From Lumbricus terrestris (lineage: Eukaryota > Annelida > Clitellata > Crassiclitellata > Lumbricidae), in NCBI GenBank assembly GCA_949752735.1, contig OX457042.1, forward strand, positions 60,143,723 to 60,207,722: a stretch of 64,000 nucleotides of DNA, in the 5' to 3' direction. The stretch's first letter is position 1; each line of letters starts with the position of its first letter. The notes under the pieces were generated by a model. That model had not been told where the DNA came from, did no database searches, and saw only the letters and a list, made by a program, of their open reading frames with translations. A program made the translations under genes and the position numbers. Below are positions 35,426-45,727 of this stretch, piece after piece.

Positions 35426-36546
35426 GTTTGGGGTCCGTTCGGACCCCAGTTGGTAAACAACGTATGTAAAATGTGTTGGTAGGATGAGGGTTAATATGAA
35501 CTTCCTTTCAATGGTGTGCTATGCCTGCCGCTGCTGCTGAAGACTGGCTTTCGGGATTTAAGTTGCGAATCAAGGTTCAGTGAACACCAGAGGCTTCGAG
35601 TTTAGAAAGCTTCAACGGAAATGCTATAGACTCATGATGAAATATATTCGGTTGAACTTTCCAAGCAACTGACGTTTACATTTTACAATCTCGATGAAAC
35701 CGAAGTAACCACTATTCAACGGATTTTAACATTTCTGACCAGAAGCATAAAGCAGATTGGTGTGCCGACATCCGGTGAAATAAGACAATTAGAGACTTTG
35801 AGGTTTGCACTGGATGTTTGTAGGTATTCTGTGCCTCCATTTTTTTTGAGCGAGCTAACTTCATGAAACATATTTCTAGATGCTCCTGCGGATGGATGAC
35901 AAACACAAGCTTCTTCATCTGTATACAAGTATGCAATCTCTTTGGAGGACGGACAACCATAACTCTCACACTGGAATCGATTCTACATGTCCCTGAAAAC
36001 AACTCTGACGACTTGGAATAATCCCACATTTTAAATTTAATTTTGAACATCATTAGCCCAATTAGGTAGATGTAGCCAGTCCAACTCTATCAGTAATAGG
36101 CCACTGGAGAATATTTATCAAACTTTTCGCATGACGATTATCAGTACAAAATTTTTTTATTATCGATTTGATGCTCTCGATGCTCTGAATTTTTGAATTT
36201 GTTTAATTATTACATTCTTATAATCTAGATGCATAGCCAGGCCTCAGTTGGCTCCAGGGCTACGCAGCCTTATTTGAATATCTAGACTACTTTCAAAACT
36301 GTTGCAACCTTCCCCGAGGATCGTTGCAACCAACACCGGCCCGGGGCTGGTTGCAACATTTTTGAGCCCTCTGTTCAGTTAGTTACTGTGGGTATATGCT
36401 TGGTCACTGAGATCGGATCTATAGCTTGTTTTGATGCTGAGATATGAAGGATTCAAATGGGCTAAACAGTTTGCAGATAGCTCTAAAGATAAAAATGTTA
36501 CACATGAAAATGTGAAAAATGTGGCAACCAGCCCCGGTCTCCCCTA

Positions 36547-36618
36547 TTAACTATCAACACAACCCTCAAAGACACCCACAGTACTGGTCCTGATGACTTG
36601 AATCCACATAATTATATT
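36547..36618 (+). pseudogene. LINE continuation after the nested insertions
   Basis: Reads TINTTLKDTHSTGPDDLNPHN in frame with 31260-31274, matching the N-terminal reverse-transcriptase region of CR1-like LINEs (the SxGxD motif). It runs only to about 36618, where a Ty3/gypsy gag frame takes over without visible boundary signals. Confidence 0.7.
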
Positions 36619-36619
36619 G

Positions 36620-38286
36620 TCTTCTCTGCGGACGAGCGAAAATGTGGGGAAGAGAGAAAACCGGATGAGAGGCGAATGGAGGCGTTAGTTTTAGAGAAGA
36701 AGTTTGCTGCCGAGATGGAAGCTAAGAAATTAGAGGTGGAGGCCTCTAAGAAATTGGAAGCATTAACTCTGGAGAGAAAATTGGCAGCTGAAGCGGAGAA
36801 TAAGAAGTTGGAGTTGAAAGAAAAAAGAATTCAAGCGGTGCAGAAAAAAACCATGAGTTGGAGGCGCGGTAGAAATCCGAAGAGCGTGAGTTAGAGGCGA
36901 AACGTTTGGACATTGAAATGAGAAAATTGGATTTGGGGAACGAAAAGCGAATGGCAATGAGCTATTTCGATTTGGGTTGGCAATAAAATTTGTCCTTAAA
37001 TTTGGATCGGCAGATATCGAACATTATTTCTCCGCTTTTGAACAAGCCATGGCTTTACATAACATTCCTATGGAAAAATGGACGTCTCTTACGGCCACAA
37101 TTGACTGGTAAAGCGGCTAAGGTTTTTTCTGCTTTGACAATTGATAAATGTGTTCAATATGATGTTGTGAAGAAAGCGTTGTTGACAGCGTATGAGAGAG
37201 TACCGGAATTTTATCGTAAGAGATTTAGAGCCATGGGAAAAGAGAAATTAGAAACATTCTCGAATTATGCGTATAATATGCAAATTCCGTTTCAAAGATG
37301 CCTGGAAGGGGAAGATGCATGGGCTGATATTACACGCAAGCGTGAAATTTTAATGATGGAATAATTTGTGCAGTCTTTGCCTATTGAGGTTCATAAACGG
37401 TTGGTCGATAAGCATCCCGAATCTGTGTCTGTTGCTGCTAAAATGGCAGATGAATATTATGTGCTGTACAAACAGGTGCCGATAGGATCCAATGGGGGGT
37501 TCAGGCGTGATTTTTCTGATGGGGCAAGACGGTCACCTTTCAGGGATGGCTCTAAACGAGAATATTTTGATTGGGGTAAACGGCCACCGCCCAGGGGTGT
37601 TTCTAGGAGAGAATTTTCTGGTAAGGGAAAACTGTCGCCTCACAAGGTTAACACTGGTTTTCGTAAGCCATATAGAGCTGTGGATGACGTGAATGCGCTT
37701 GGGGAGCAAGTCACGTGCAGCTTTTGTCATGCTCGCGGTCATACAAAAGGGTCGTGCAAGATATTGAGGAGAAAGGAGCGACCCGAGGAAGAAAATTGGA
37801 GGGGTTCAAAACATGTAACGGCGTCTGTGGTGGGAAATGGTTTTGTCGAGCCAATTCGCACTGTAGATAAATTATTTGCACCATTTTGTGTGAATTGGTA
37901 TGTTTTCAATGATAAAGAGGAGATGCGTTCTGTTGTGTGTCTGCGTGGTTCAGGGGCGTTACAAAGTCTCGTTAGTAAAGAATGTTTGTAGTCAAATGAG
38001 TATATTGATACGGGTGAATGTCGTTTGTTGAGAGGTATCAGTGGCATTGTGTTGGAACGGCCGTTTGTTAAGGTGCGTTTGGACTGTGCGTTTGTTCATG
38101 GTGAGGTGTTATGTTGTTTGATGGATAGTCTGCCTATTAAAGATGTGTCTGCTATCGTGGGGAATGGCTTGGCTCTGAATGACGCTGTTACTACTCGGGC
38201 GCAGGCGAAAGCATACGCTGAGGAGGTGGCTGATCGAGAGCGCCCGGTGTGCGATGACGCGTGGCGGCCTGAGGTGAATAATGTAG
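36620..38286 (+). pseudogene. Ty3/gypsy-type gag and protease remnant
   Basis: Order of parts: a Glu/Lys/Ala-rich coiled coil (36625-36955); a capsid-like SCAN-related region with LTGKAAKVFSAL (about 37100), Y..VKKALLTAYERVPEFYR and F..SLPIEVHKRL (to about 37470); a basic spacer; a CCHC zinc knuckle C-x2-C-x4-H-x4-C at 37716-37757; then a retropepsin-like segment reading VCLRGSGALQSLV (about 37936), RPFVKVRLDCAF and LPIKDVSAIVGNGL (to 38180). The retropepsin D-T/S-G triad reads G-S-G, so the catalytic Asp is lost. Stops at about 36893, 36984, 37362 and 37989 break the frame. Polymerase is missing; the copy is cut by a hAT end at 38287. No LTR seen. Confidence 0.75.
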
Positions 38287-38393
38287 ACCAGTGCTGTCCA
38301 ACCTTTTTAGTCCCATGGGCCGCAAAAGCAAGATTCTTGAAGCCGAGGGCCGCAACAGTAAACTCAAAAGCAGTGGCTAAAATGTATTGATAA
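38287..38393. mobile_element. hAT terminus fragment in the gypsy remnant
   Basis: CAGTGCTGTCCAACCTTTTT followed by 'gggccgcaaaagcaag' and 'gagggccgcaacagtaaac' is the end of a hAT family with GGGCCGCA subterminal repeats. It is cut at 38394 by a Helitron 3' end, so only about 105 bp remain. Confidence 0.55.
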
Positions 38394-38560
38394 CTAGCTG
38401 AATTACCCGGCGTTGCCCGGGAAATATAAGTTTTTTGTCCCCGTTCCCACTCCGCCATTGTCACCCCGCCTTCCATCGGCCCCGAAATTTTGGTATTTTG
38501 CCCACACGCTGGCCCCCGCGCAAAAGAGAAGTCACAAACCTCTCCGCTAGTTGTACAGAT
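38394..38560 (-). mobile_element. 3' end of the Helitron family (copy D)
   Basis: Minus-strand reading ends with the CCCGGGCAACGCCGGG hairpin, TAATTCAG, CTAG, then host T. The body is C-rich and diverges after about 170 bp; no TCTATATA start was found upstream on that strand. Confidence 0.65.
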
Positions 38561-38953
38561 CTGGTCAATAATTGCGAAACTGTGGGCGTACCTTGCATAT
38601 CCACAACTGCGCACTCTTCTTCCCTGTGGTTTCTGCACTAAGGCTTAGCGAACCTAATATAACTTGTGCTTTTAATTTGCACGTTTTTTATTACCTATTA
38701 CTACTTCAGTGTATTATAATGATGTTCTGTGTCCCATTGTGCGTCTGCAAGTGGTGTAATAAAGAAAATACTTACTTACTTACTTACCTCTGAGTAACTC
38801 AGGTAATTATTCTGAGAGCGGCGAGATATGATATGAGATATGACGTCTCGACTCTGCTAAGCAAGGAGATTATTTATTTAACGCTGCAACGTGGGTGGTT
38901 TTTTAATCTTTAGGCGCTTATCGCGTGGAAGTTAAAATTTTCGCATCTCGGGT

Positions 38954-39784
38954 CAGGGCCGTCTTATGGCCATTGTAGGCCCTAGGTTCTTTTGCATAGT
39001 AATCTTTTCGTAGGCCCATATGGCCTACAAATAGATTAATTCCGCACCCAGACTTTCTACGTGATCATAGACAGACTTATAACTGAGATGGGAAAGCGGC
39101 TGGCAGCTTATACGCAACACTACATGAAAGATTCAATTTTCTTCTTGACAGAACTTTATAAACAGAAGAAATAGTGATTAGAGAAAAGGCATTGATTGAA
39201 GTACCGTATATCCATGTGATCTATAAGATGCATGTATTGACGAATTTCTTTTGTTTTCTCGATTGTTTGCAGACAATAAATCTGTAGCTGAAATGATTAG
39301 GTCACAAATAGCTGACAAGCTGGTCTCCAGTTTTCCAAATGTCAATATTGCTTTTCGAATTTATCTTTCTATTTTTGAAACAAGTTGTGAAGGTGAACGT
39401 TCTTTTTCGAAACTGAAAATTATCAAAAATTACCTTCGGTCAACGATGGGACAGGCACGATTATCCTCCCTTGCATTACTTTCAATTGAAAACGACTTAA
39501 TGAAAACGTAATAGGCCTAAGCGATTTCGCGAATGCAAAGCGCCGCAAAGTTAACATAATATAGCTTAGCCAATGTTACTGTTTCATTAGCTAACTCTAG
39601 CCTTAAAAAAGTTAGCTCGTTAAATTAATTTGCAAGTTTTCGTTTTCTGTTTGCTTTTTCCGGTCATTGGCCAATCACTGCATTTATTTTTTAATATATG
39701 TTTTTTCAGGATTTCGTAGGCCCCTGGTAAGTTCGTAGGCCCTAGGCACAGTGCCTACTGTGCCTACTGGATAAGACGGCCCTG
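38954..39784 (+). mobile_element. hAT element, internally deleted (831 bp)
   Basis: TCTCGGGT flanks both ends (38946-38953, 39785-39792). Terminal inverted repeats share CAGGGCCGTCTTAT. Subterminal 'gtaggccctaggttc' is mirrored as 'gtaggccctaggcac'. It retains only the 3' end of a transposase gene. Confidence 0.92.
39251..39511 (+). pseudogene. hAT transposase C-terminal dimerisation domain
   Basis: The frame contains FPNVNIAFRIYLSIF (residues 29-43), CEGERSFSKLKIIKNYLRST (47-66) and LSSLALLSIEND (71-82). This is the hAT C-terminal dimerisation motif as found in ZMYM6/ZBED-like transposases. The catalytic RNase-H core is missing from the element, so the copy cannot move itself. Confidence 0.85.
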
Positions 39785-39792
39785 TCTCGGGT

Positions 39793-40111
39793 TACACTGG
39801 GCAACACACAAAATGTATCCGAGATGAAAATAGCAAATCTTAACTAATTTTGAGGTGCTGAACATGAATATGATGGTAAAATTTGTCGCTTAGCTCTCGT
39901 TCAGGAGAGACAGAGATGGTTACATACAAATGTCTCAGTACGCATTGAGTCGGCCTACATATGTGGGTCATGACCATTAATTTTCTCAATGCTGTATTTC
40001 AAACTGCATATTGCAACACAATAATGTGTCGCAATGCATTAACCTGCCATGCAACCCCTCCCCAGTGAGCAAGAAAATTTCCATAGTGGTTAAAAAACGA
40101 GAAATTGACCG
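39793..40111. other. No gene seen
   Basis: Short AT-rich spacer between the hAT element and a decayed repeat ORF. Confidence 0.5.
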
Positions 40112-41410
40112 GTGACCTTTGCTGTTCGAATGGTTTGGAGAGAACCAAGCAATCATGCATATGACTTGCAAGGTTCCACCTACTTCTGCATTCATGACAA
40201 GGAAATGGAAGTGGTCAATAGCTTACCCCCAATATACCATATGCAATCCGACCCACTCTGCATGGTGAAGGACTTCCCGTTCCGGATTCACCGAAAGAAT
40301 TTTTCATTGATTCAGACGATGAGGAGGGAAGCGAATCGACTTCGAGTTCTCCGCACCCTTCGACATCTAGGGATGATCCTTACGTCTGTCAAGGTTTATC
40401 ATCTGCGCCACACATTCTCCCCCAGGGTAAACTGAACGATCTTGTTCGCCTCCTGGATCTATCCAAGGCCAAGGCGGAGAGACTTGGATCAAGATTTAAA
40501 TGAATGGAATCTTCTCCAAGAAAATGCCCGAGTGACATTGTTTCACACTCGTCATGGGCAGTTTGAGGAAAATTTCACCAAGAAAGATGACCCTGTATTC
40601 TGCTTCAATGTATAATTATTGTCTGAAGAATGCTCTCGGAATCAAACATGACCCTGAAGAATGGCGACTATTCATAGACTCCACGAAATTGAGTCTCGAT
40701 GCGGAGCTGCTGCATATTGGAAACCAGCTTTCATCCATTCCCGTCTAAATGAACGAACCTACGACAACCTAAAATACCTGTTGAATTCTGTTCAATACCA
40801 CAGGTATGGATGACATCTGTATTGTGACTTGAAAGTATATTGGCTCTCTTGACGAGTCCAAAGCTTGGATTATACAAAATATTGCTGTTTTCTATGTGAA
40901 TTGGACAGTCGAGCAAGGACCTTGCTCTAAGTGAGGAGAAACTGGCCTGAGAGGAAATCTCTGGGCGTCGGAGAGAAGTAGACTATGTGCAACGCCTAGC
41001 AATGGTTGAAACCCAGACAGTCTTGCTAGTGTCGCTATACACCAAACTCAGTGTGATGAAGAACGTCATAAAATTCATGTACCGGACTGGATCAGCTTTC
41101 AAATACTTGGCTGCCAAATTCCCTGGGGAAGCAGAAATTAAAGAAGGAAGTTTTGTTGGTCCTCAGATCAGTCAGATAGCTAGTCAGAGATGAGCTGTTT
41201 GACAACTGCTTCAGGGCGACAAGAAACAAGCTTAAGATTCATTTCGTCTGGTGTTAACAGTACTAACTTCCACAGGAATGTCAGGGCAGAAAACTACAAG
41301 GATTTGGTTACGGACGTGTTGTCTATGACCCTATGTATCACACGAACGTTTTCAAGAAGACATTGCAGACATGGAAAACGATACCAGGGAAACTTCCATG
41401 TTGGCTGACT
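40112..41410 (+). pseudogene. Decayed member of an invertebrate repeat-ORF family (LNDLVR / FxGPQI / QxDIADME type)
   Basis: In shifting frames: FPFRIHRKNFS (about 40265), an acidic/Ser-rich linker, LNDLVRLLDLSKAKAERLGSR (40432-40497), HDPEEWRLFIDSTKLSL (40648-40700), then EVDYVQRLAM (about 40976), KLSVMKNVIKFMYRTGSAFKYL (41050-41113), FVGPQISQI (41153-41180), RAENYKDLV (about 41288) and F.EDIADME (41352-41376), ending ADYIW. This order is a recurring uncharacterised protein in repetitive DNA of cnidarians, arthropods and other invertebrates. At least six stops or frameshifts. I do not know its transposon class. Confidence 0.6.
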
Positions 41411-41430
41411 ACATATATGGGCCTACTATA

Positions 41431-41662
41431 GGTGACGCACGGTGGTGTAGGGGTATGTTCAGTGCCTTGGAGCCGGAAGGTTATGAGTTTGAATCCACCT
41501 CAGGCCACCGCGTAGGGACCCTTTAGAAGCACTGTGAGCAGTCCTTCACTCGCAATTGCATATGCGCTTCATGAAACTCCTATTCAGTGTCCGTGCTGTA
41601 GTCGGGAGTGCTTCGGATTAGGGTCTTGAAGAGGCAGTGTAGCAATTGCTCTTACATATACA
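41431..41662 (+). mobile_element. tRNA-derived SINE (copy 1)
   Basis: Opens GCACGGTGGTGTAG (A-box region) with a degenerate B box (GAGTTTGAATCC), then 'cgtagggaccc...cagtccttcactcgcaattgc' and ends 'cttgaagaggcagtgtagcaattgctc'. It matches copy 2 at 50171-50403 over its full length. Confidence 0.8.
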
Positions 41663-42189
41663 TAGGCCTACTTGTACGCTCACCAGACATAATCCTGAGC
41701 AGTTATACAAGAGATAGTGGGATGTAGAAGTGAGCATTTGCTGGTACAAATGTGATATGTACGCATTGTTCTATTTATAGAAACTCTTGATGATATCAGA
41801 GAAACTGGAGCTAATTATTGAATTTCATTGTCATATTCGTGTTCAGCACCTTAAAATCTGTAGGAAAGTGCAAATTTCATGTAAGATACAAAAATTTCAT
41901 GAAAATTTGTTGCCCAGTGTTATAAAGTGTATTGATAGCAGTGTTGTTTCAGTTGTGGTTTTTCAGTTACAGTTTCAGTTACAGTTATCTATATTTTTTT
42001 ATTTTTCAGTTACAGTTTCAGTTACAGTTAACTGCAATGAGATTTTTCAGTTTCAGTTACAGTTATATCTTATTTTTTAGTTACAGTTTCAGTTACAGTT
42101 ATTACGTGTATATTCAAACGTCACAACTACTAAGACACTGATCACAGTCACACATATTGCGCAAAGTTCACAGAAAGTTGAATAGGAGA

Positions 42190-42441
42190 TCAATCTGATT
42201 TTACATATTGTCGGTTGACTTTAAGAAACACACGACGTTCCAGGTTTACACTTAATCTGTTTCGCTTTCTTGCACACAAGTCCCCACAAACTGAGAAGAC
42301 GCTCTCAACGTATGCTTGTGAAGCAGGCGCGGATACGAAGTCTTCTGCAATCAGGGCCAGAGATAGATAGGAGCTCTGTCGATCCACCCAGAAGGACAGT
42401 CCATTATCTAGGTCACCACTGAAGATGGTTGCTTCCGCCAA
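42190..42441 (-). pseudogene. hAT transposase C-terminal (dimerisation) fragment
   Basis: The minus-strand frame reads YLSLALIAEDFVSAPASQAY, then VESVFSVCGDLCARKRNRLS and LKVNRQY at the end: the hAT dimerisation signature (PAS/T-A-x-E-R-x-F-S with C-G and R-N-R-L). The S-E-R position is V-E-S here. Upstream coding sequence is broken by the insertion at 42575. Confidence 0.75.
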
Positions 42442-42574
42442 GTATCTTCTCTGCTAGCATGACACCTGTGTGGGGATGTGCTATCTGGTGCAAATTAAGC
42501 AGCACGTGTCGGAGACAGAGACTCACAAAACTGAAAAAGGAGGCAGAAACAGCAAGGAAGGAAGCCGTGCAGTA

Positions 42575-44728
42575 CTGCCGTCATAAGCAAGAACCACGTA
42601 ACTCAAAAAACCTTGTTTTGAGATAAACCCAAAAGACTAAATTCTGTTCTGCCAAGTAGAAAAAATATGTTTATTCTTTTCTGCTATAAACTAATAAATG
42701 TAAAAAAATACACCCATTTTTATAGAAAAATCAATTTTTAATATTTTTTATCGTAAATATGGAAACAAGTAACTTAAGTAAGTTGGTGTGTTCTTGCTTA
42801 GCACTACAGACCGGCAATTGTAACCGATAAATGGCAAAAACAACGCATCTGCATAAAATCGTGTTTTATTGTGGAACAATGCAGTAATTTACTCAGACAT
42901 TGATCCGATATTATGTAAAAGAGAGTCGGAACCAGTTTGTGTAGCTATTAGACTAGTTTGTACAGCTGTGAAACCAGTTTGCACGGGTATCAGGCATAAT
43001 TTTAAATATACAACACCAGTCTGTACAACGGCGTTAGCCAGTTTGTACAGCCACCGGATATAATATTACAATATAAGAAACTAGTTTTGGAGCTCTAAAA
43101 CCAGTTTGTTCAGTAATCAGGCATTTTTTATGATACAAAACCAGTTTGTACACATCTGCGAAACCACTTTTTATAGTATCAGACATTATTTTAAAATATA
43201 TGAAACCAGCTTGTACAGCTGTGAAATCAGTTTGCACAGCTGTCAGACAAAATTTAAATGATATTAAACCAGTTTGTGCAGCCGCGAGACCAGTTTGTTC
43301 AACGCTGAAACAAGTTTAACGTCTATTAGAGATAGTTTTAAGAGACCAAACAAGTTTGCACAGCTGTCAAAATCGGTTTGCACAGCTATCGGGGTAACAT
43401 TTTTAAAGATATAAAACCAGTTTGTATAGATGTGAAACTCGTTTGTGCAGCTATGAAACCAGTTTGTGCAGCTGTCAGGCATTATCCTAAAGAAAAAAAA
43501 CAGTTGTAGGCCTACTTCTGTGACACCAGTTTGCACAGCTCTCAGACAACATTTTTGAAGATACGAAACCAGTTTGCACAACCATAAAACAAGTTTTAAG
43601 CAGCGAAACCAGTTTGTACAGCTATCAAACAGTACTTTATAAGATGCGAAACAGTTTCTGCAGCTGTGAAACCAGTTTGTACAGATAACAGACATTATTT
43701 TAAAATATACGAAACCAGTTTGCACATAATGTGAAACAAGTTTGTACATTTGTCAGGCATTCTTCTAAAGATAAGAAACAAGTCTGCACCGCAGCGAAAC
43801 CAGTTTGTAGGCATTAAATACTATTTAAAATGAAATGAAATCAGTTTGTACAGCTGCGGGACCAATTTGCACAACTGGCATACAGAATTTTAATATATAT
43901 GAAACCAGTTAATGCAGCCGAAAAACCAGTCTTTACAGCGGTGAAACCAGTTTTACAGCTGTTAGACATAATTATAGAAGACCAAATCAGTTTGTGCAGC
44001 TGTAAAAACAGTTTGCACGGCAATCAGGAATCATTTCGAACGCTATGAAACCAGTTTATGCAGTTCTCAGGGAACATTTGAAAAATATGAAACCTAGTTT
44101 TCACAACTGCAAAACCAGTTTGTACAGCTTCCAAATCAGTTTGTATAGCTATCAGACATTATTTTAAAATATACAAAACCATTTGTACAGCTGTGAAACG
44201 AGTTTGTACAGCTATCAGACATTATTTCAAACGATATGAAACCAGTTTGTGTAGTCGTGAAACCAGTTTGTACAGTACTCAGATAACATTTTAAGAGATA
44301 TAAAACAAGTTTACAAAGTATAAAACCAGTTTGCACAGCTATCAGGCATGAAATATTCAAACGGAAAATTTCTATTTCAGAGATGTCTCTTACACACCTC
44401 TTTTAGCTTTAGCAGTTTCATATAAATTTAAGACAAGTCAAAAACAACGCAAAATGAAGATACGTGGTTCTTGCTTAGTATGTATCTGCGAATAACGCCC
44501 TATAATACTAAGCAAAAACAACGTAAGTGCAGATACGTGGTTCTTGCTTATGATGCCATGCGGTTTCTGGAGATACGTGGTTTTCACACACGCTGGTTCC
44601 CTGTGATGGAATCGAGATAGGAGTTTCTCAATTTTTTCCAAGGTGTAGGACCATAAATAGATGCGGAAACTGCATCTAACTCAAAACGGCCAAATATTGA
44701 GTTACGTGGCTCTTGCCTATGACGGCAG
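42575..44728. mobile_element. Nested element with 32-bp terminal repeats and satellite interior
   Basis: Left end CTGCCGTCATAAGCAAGAAC and right end (reverse-complemented) CTGCCGTCATAGGCAAGAGC continue as 32-bp repeats with two mismatches. AGTA borders each side (42571-42574, 44729-44732). CACGTA/TACGTGGTTCTTGCTTA recurs at 44460 and 44533 inside the right end. No coding capacity; the core is the CAGTTTGTACAG array. Confidence 0.78.
42930..44350. repeat. CCAGTTTGTACAGCT satellite-like array
   Basis: More than 40 copies of ACCAGTTTG(T/C)ACAGCT separated by about 12-50 bp spacers. A longer period is visible in which 'atcagacattattttaaaatatacg' alternates with the core. Minus-strand frames (YKLVSHYVQTGF type) are readings of the array. 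Confidence 0.9.
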
Positions 44729-45024
44729 AGTAGCGAGCAGCTGATTGACCTTGGCTGACCCTGTGTACAGTTACAAATAATCTCATTTCATAACAAAAAG
44801 AAAAGAAAACAATCAGTAAATATGAAAAAGCACTTGTTTTATTTTCAAGGCAATTCCTATTGATTCTTCAGTTATACAGTTATTGTTTTTCAGTTTCTAT
44901 TACAGTTTCAGTTATTCAACATTTTTAAGTTTCAGTTTCAGTTACAGTTAACTGACAAAGATTTTTCAGTTATTCTGCTATTTCAGTTACAGTTTCAGTT
45001 AATAGAAATAACACTGATTGATAG

Positions 45025-45442
45025 CTGAAAATAGTCGCGTTGAACTACAAATTTGAGTAAGAATCAAATGCAAAATTTGTTTTTTTTAAATCGCTGTCAT
45101 TTCCGAGCGGGGTCTGGGAAGAAATTCAAAATACAACCGGACATACAAACAAACAGAAGGACAAACTTTCAGATTTATAATTTAAGATAATATATCATCA
45201 TTACCCGGTAACATTGAGACGAGTATTGAAATTTAATAATGGAGTGATTATAATCTTTCTATCAATCTAGTTATCAATATTTAACGCTTAATTAATTAAT
45301 TAATTAACGATTTATTATGTTATGACATTTTATTATGTAATATACCGCCGGTTCTAGAAAACTATTCATAGATGCTCCAGACCCAGGAATGGCCAGGAAG
45401 GAAAGTCACGAGCAATTTATGTGAAGAGTTAATTCGACAAGT
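45025..45442. other. No gene seen
   Basis: AT-rich, includes an (AATT)n run near 45290. Confidence 0.5.
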
Positions 45443-45523
45443 CTAACAGGATTGCAGACTACACAAACCACGACTGTCACGCTTCGCAATAGTTGAGCAC
45501 CAAATGTACAGGGTGTCGTTTAC

Positions 45524-45727
45524 CTCTGCCTTGCACTCAGTTTCGTCGCCTATGCAGTTTGACCAGCTCAGCTCTTCATTACGTCGAGCTTTTTTTTTGC
45601 TAAGATCCGCTTTATGACTGGGGCGAATTTCCATTCTCCTGCTCTGGCTTTCATAAAAAAAATCGTCGAGGCCGGAGTCTCGGTCTAAAGAGCTAGCAGT
45701 CATAGTCGTTGGACCAGATAAAGACAT
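45524..45727 (-). CDS. Candidate first coding exon, 68 codons
   Basis: Minus-strand frame starting MSLSGPTTMTASSLDRDSGL and continuing with a basic KKKARRN stretch. After codon 68 (...ECKAE) the sequence is GAG|GTAAAC, a good 5' splice donor, in phase 0. Composition (Ser/Asp/Arg mixed, no repeat) is like a disordered N-terminus of a nuclear or regulatory protein. I do not recognise the family and cannot see the next exon. The alternative is a chance 95-codon frame running to 45443. Confidence 0.3.

Larger units (their letters stand above)
32199..35490. mobile_element. TTAA-flanked (piggyBac-like) element nested in the TA element
   Basis: Perfect 15-bp terminal inverted repeats CCCTCATCCTACCAA are flanked by TTAA (32195-32198, 35491-35494). 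Three copies of the near-palindrome GGGGTCCGTTCGGACCCC lie near the ends (32216-32233, 32382-32399, 35430-35447). The interior is mostly (TACA)n/(TGTA)n microsatellite carrying a third-level insertion at 32961-34654. No transposase of its own is visible. Confidence 0.88.
31275..36544. mobile_element. TA-flanked DNA element inserted in the LINE (outer shell of a nest)
   Basis: Terminal inverted repeats of 25 bp (GGGGAGAACGGGGCTGGTTG left; GGGGAGACCGGGGCTGGTTG right, reverse-complemented; two mismatches overall) are flanked by TA on both sides (31273-31274, 36545-36546). The motif GGTTGCAAC recurs in either orientation at 31290, 31306, 31647, 31671, 31682, 36301, 36322 and 36349, likely transposase binding sites. 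Removing the element plus one TA rejoins the LINE frame. No transposase is recognised in the non-nested part (31275-32194, 35495-36544); a 113-codon minus-strand frame at 35712-36053 is unassigned. Confidence 0.85.
41939..45016 (-). mobile_element. hAT element, 3.1 kb, with transposase remnant and nested satellite element
   Basis: ATTGATAG flanks both ends (41931-41938, 45017-45024). Terminal repeats are CAGTGTTGTTTC and CAGTGTTATTTC (right reverse-complemented). Both ends carry arrays of CAGTTACAGTTT, in the same strand sense at both ends. A transposase tail is encoded on the minus strand near the left end. Confidence 0.9.

Noticed and set aside
41440..41520. Functional tRNA gene
   Set aside because: Only A/B-box-like sequences embedded in a ~230-bp repeat with a second copy at 50171; no cloverleaf, so a SINE.
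43264..43749. 161-codon minus-strand frame with repeated KLV..VQTGF
   Set aside because: A reading of the CCAGTTTGTACAGCT array; the repeat is conserved as DNA, with stops scattered in neighbouring units.
42930..44350. CRISPR-like layout of short repeats with variable spacers
   Set aside because: The setting is a eukaryotic hAT element; core length and spacing are irregular and the spacers are related to each other.
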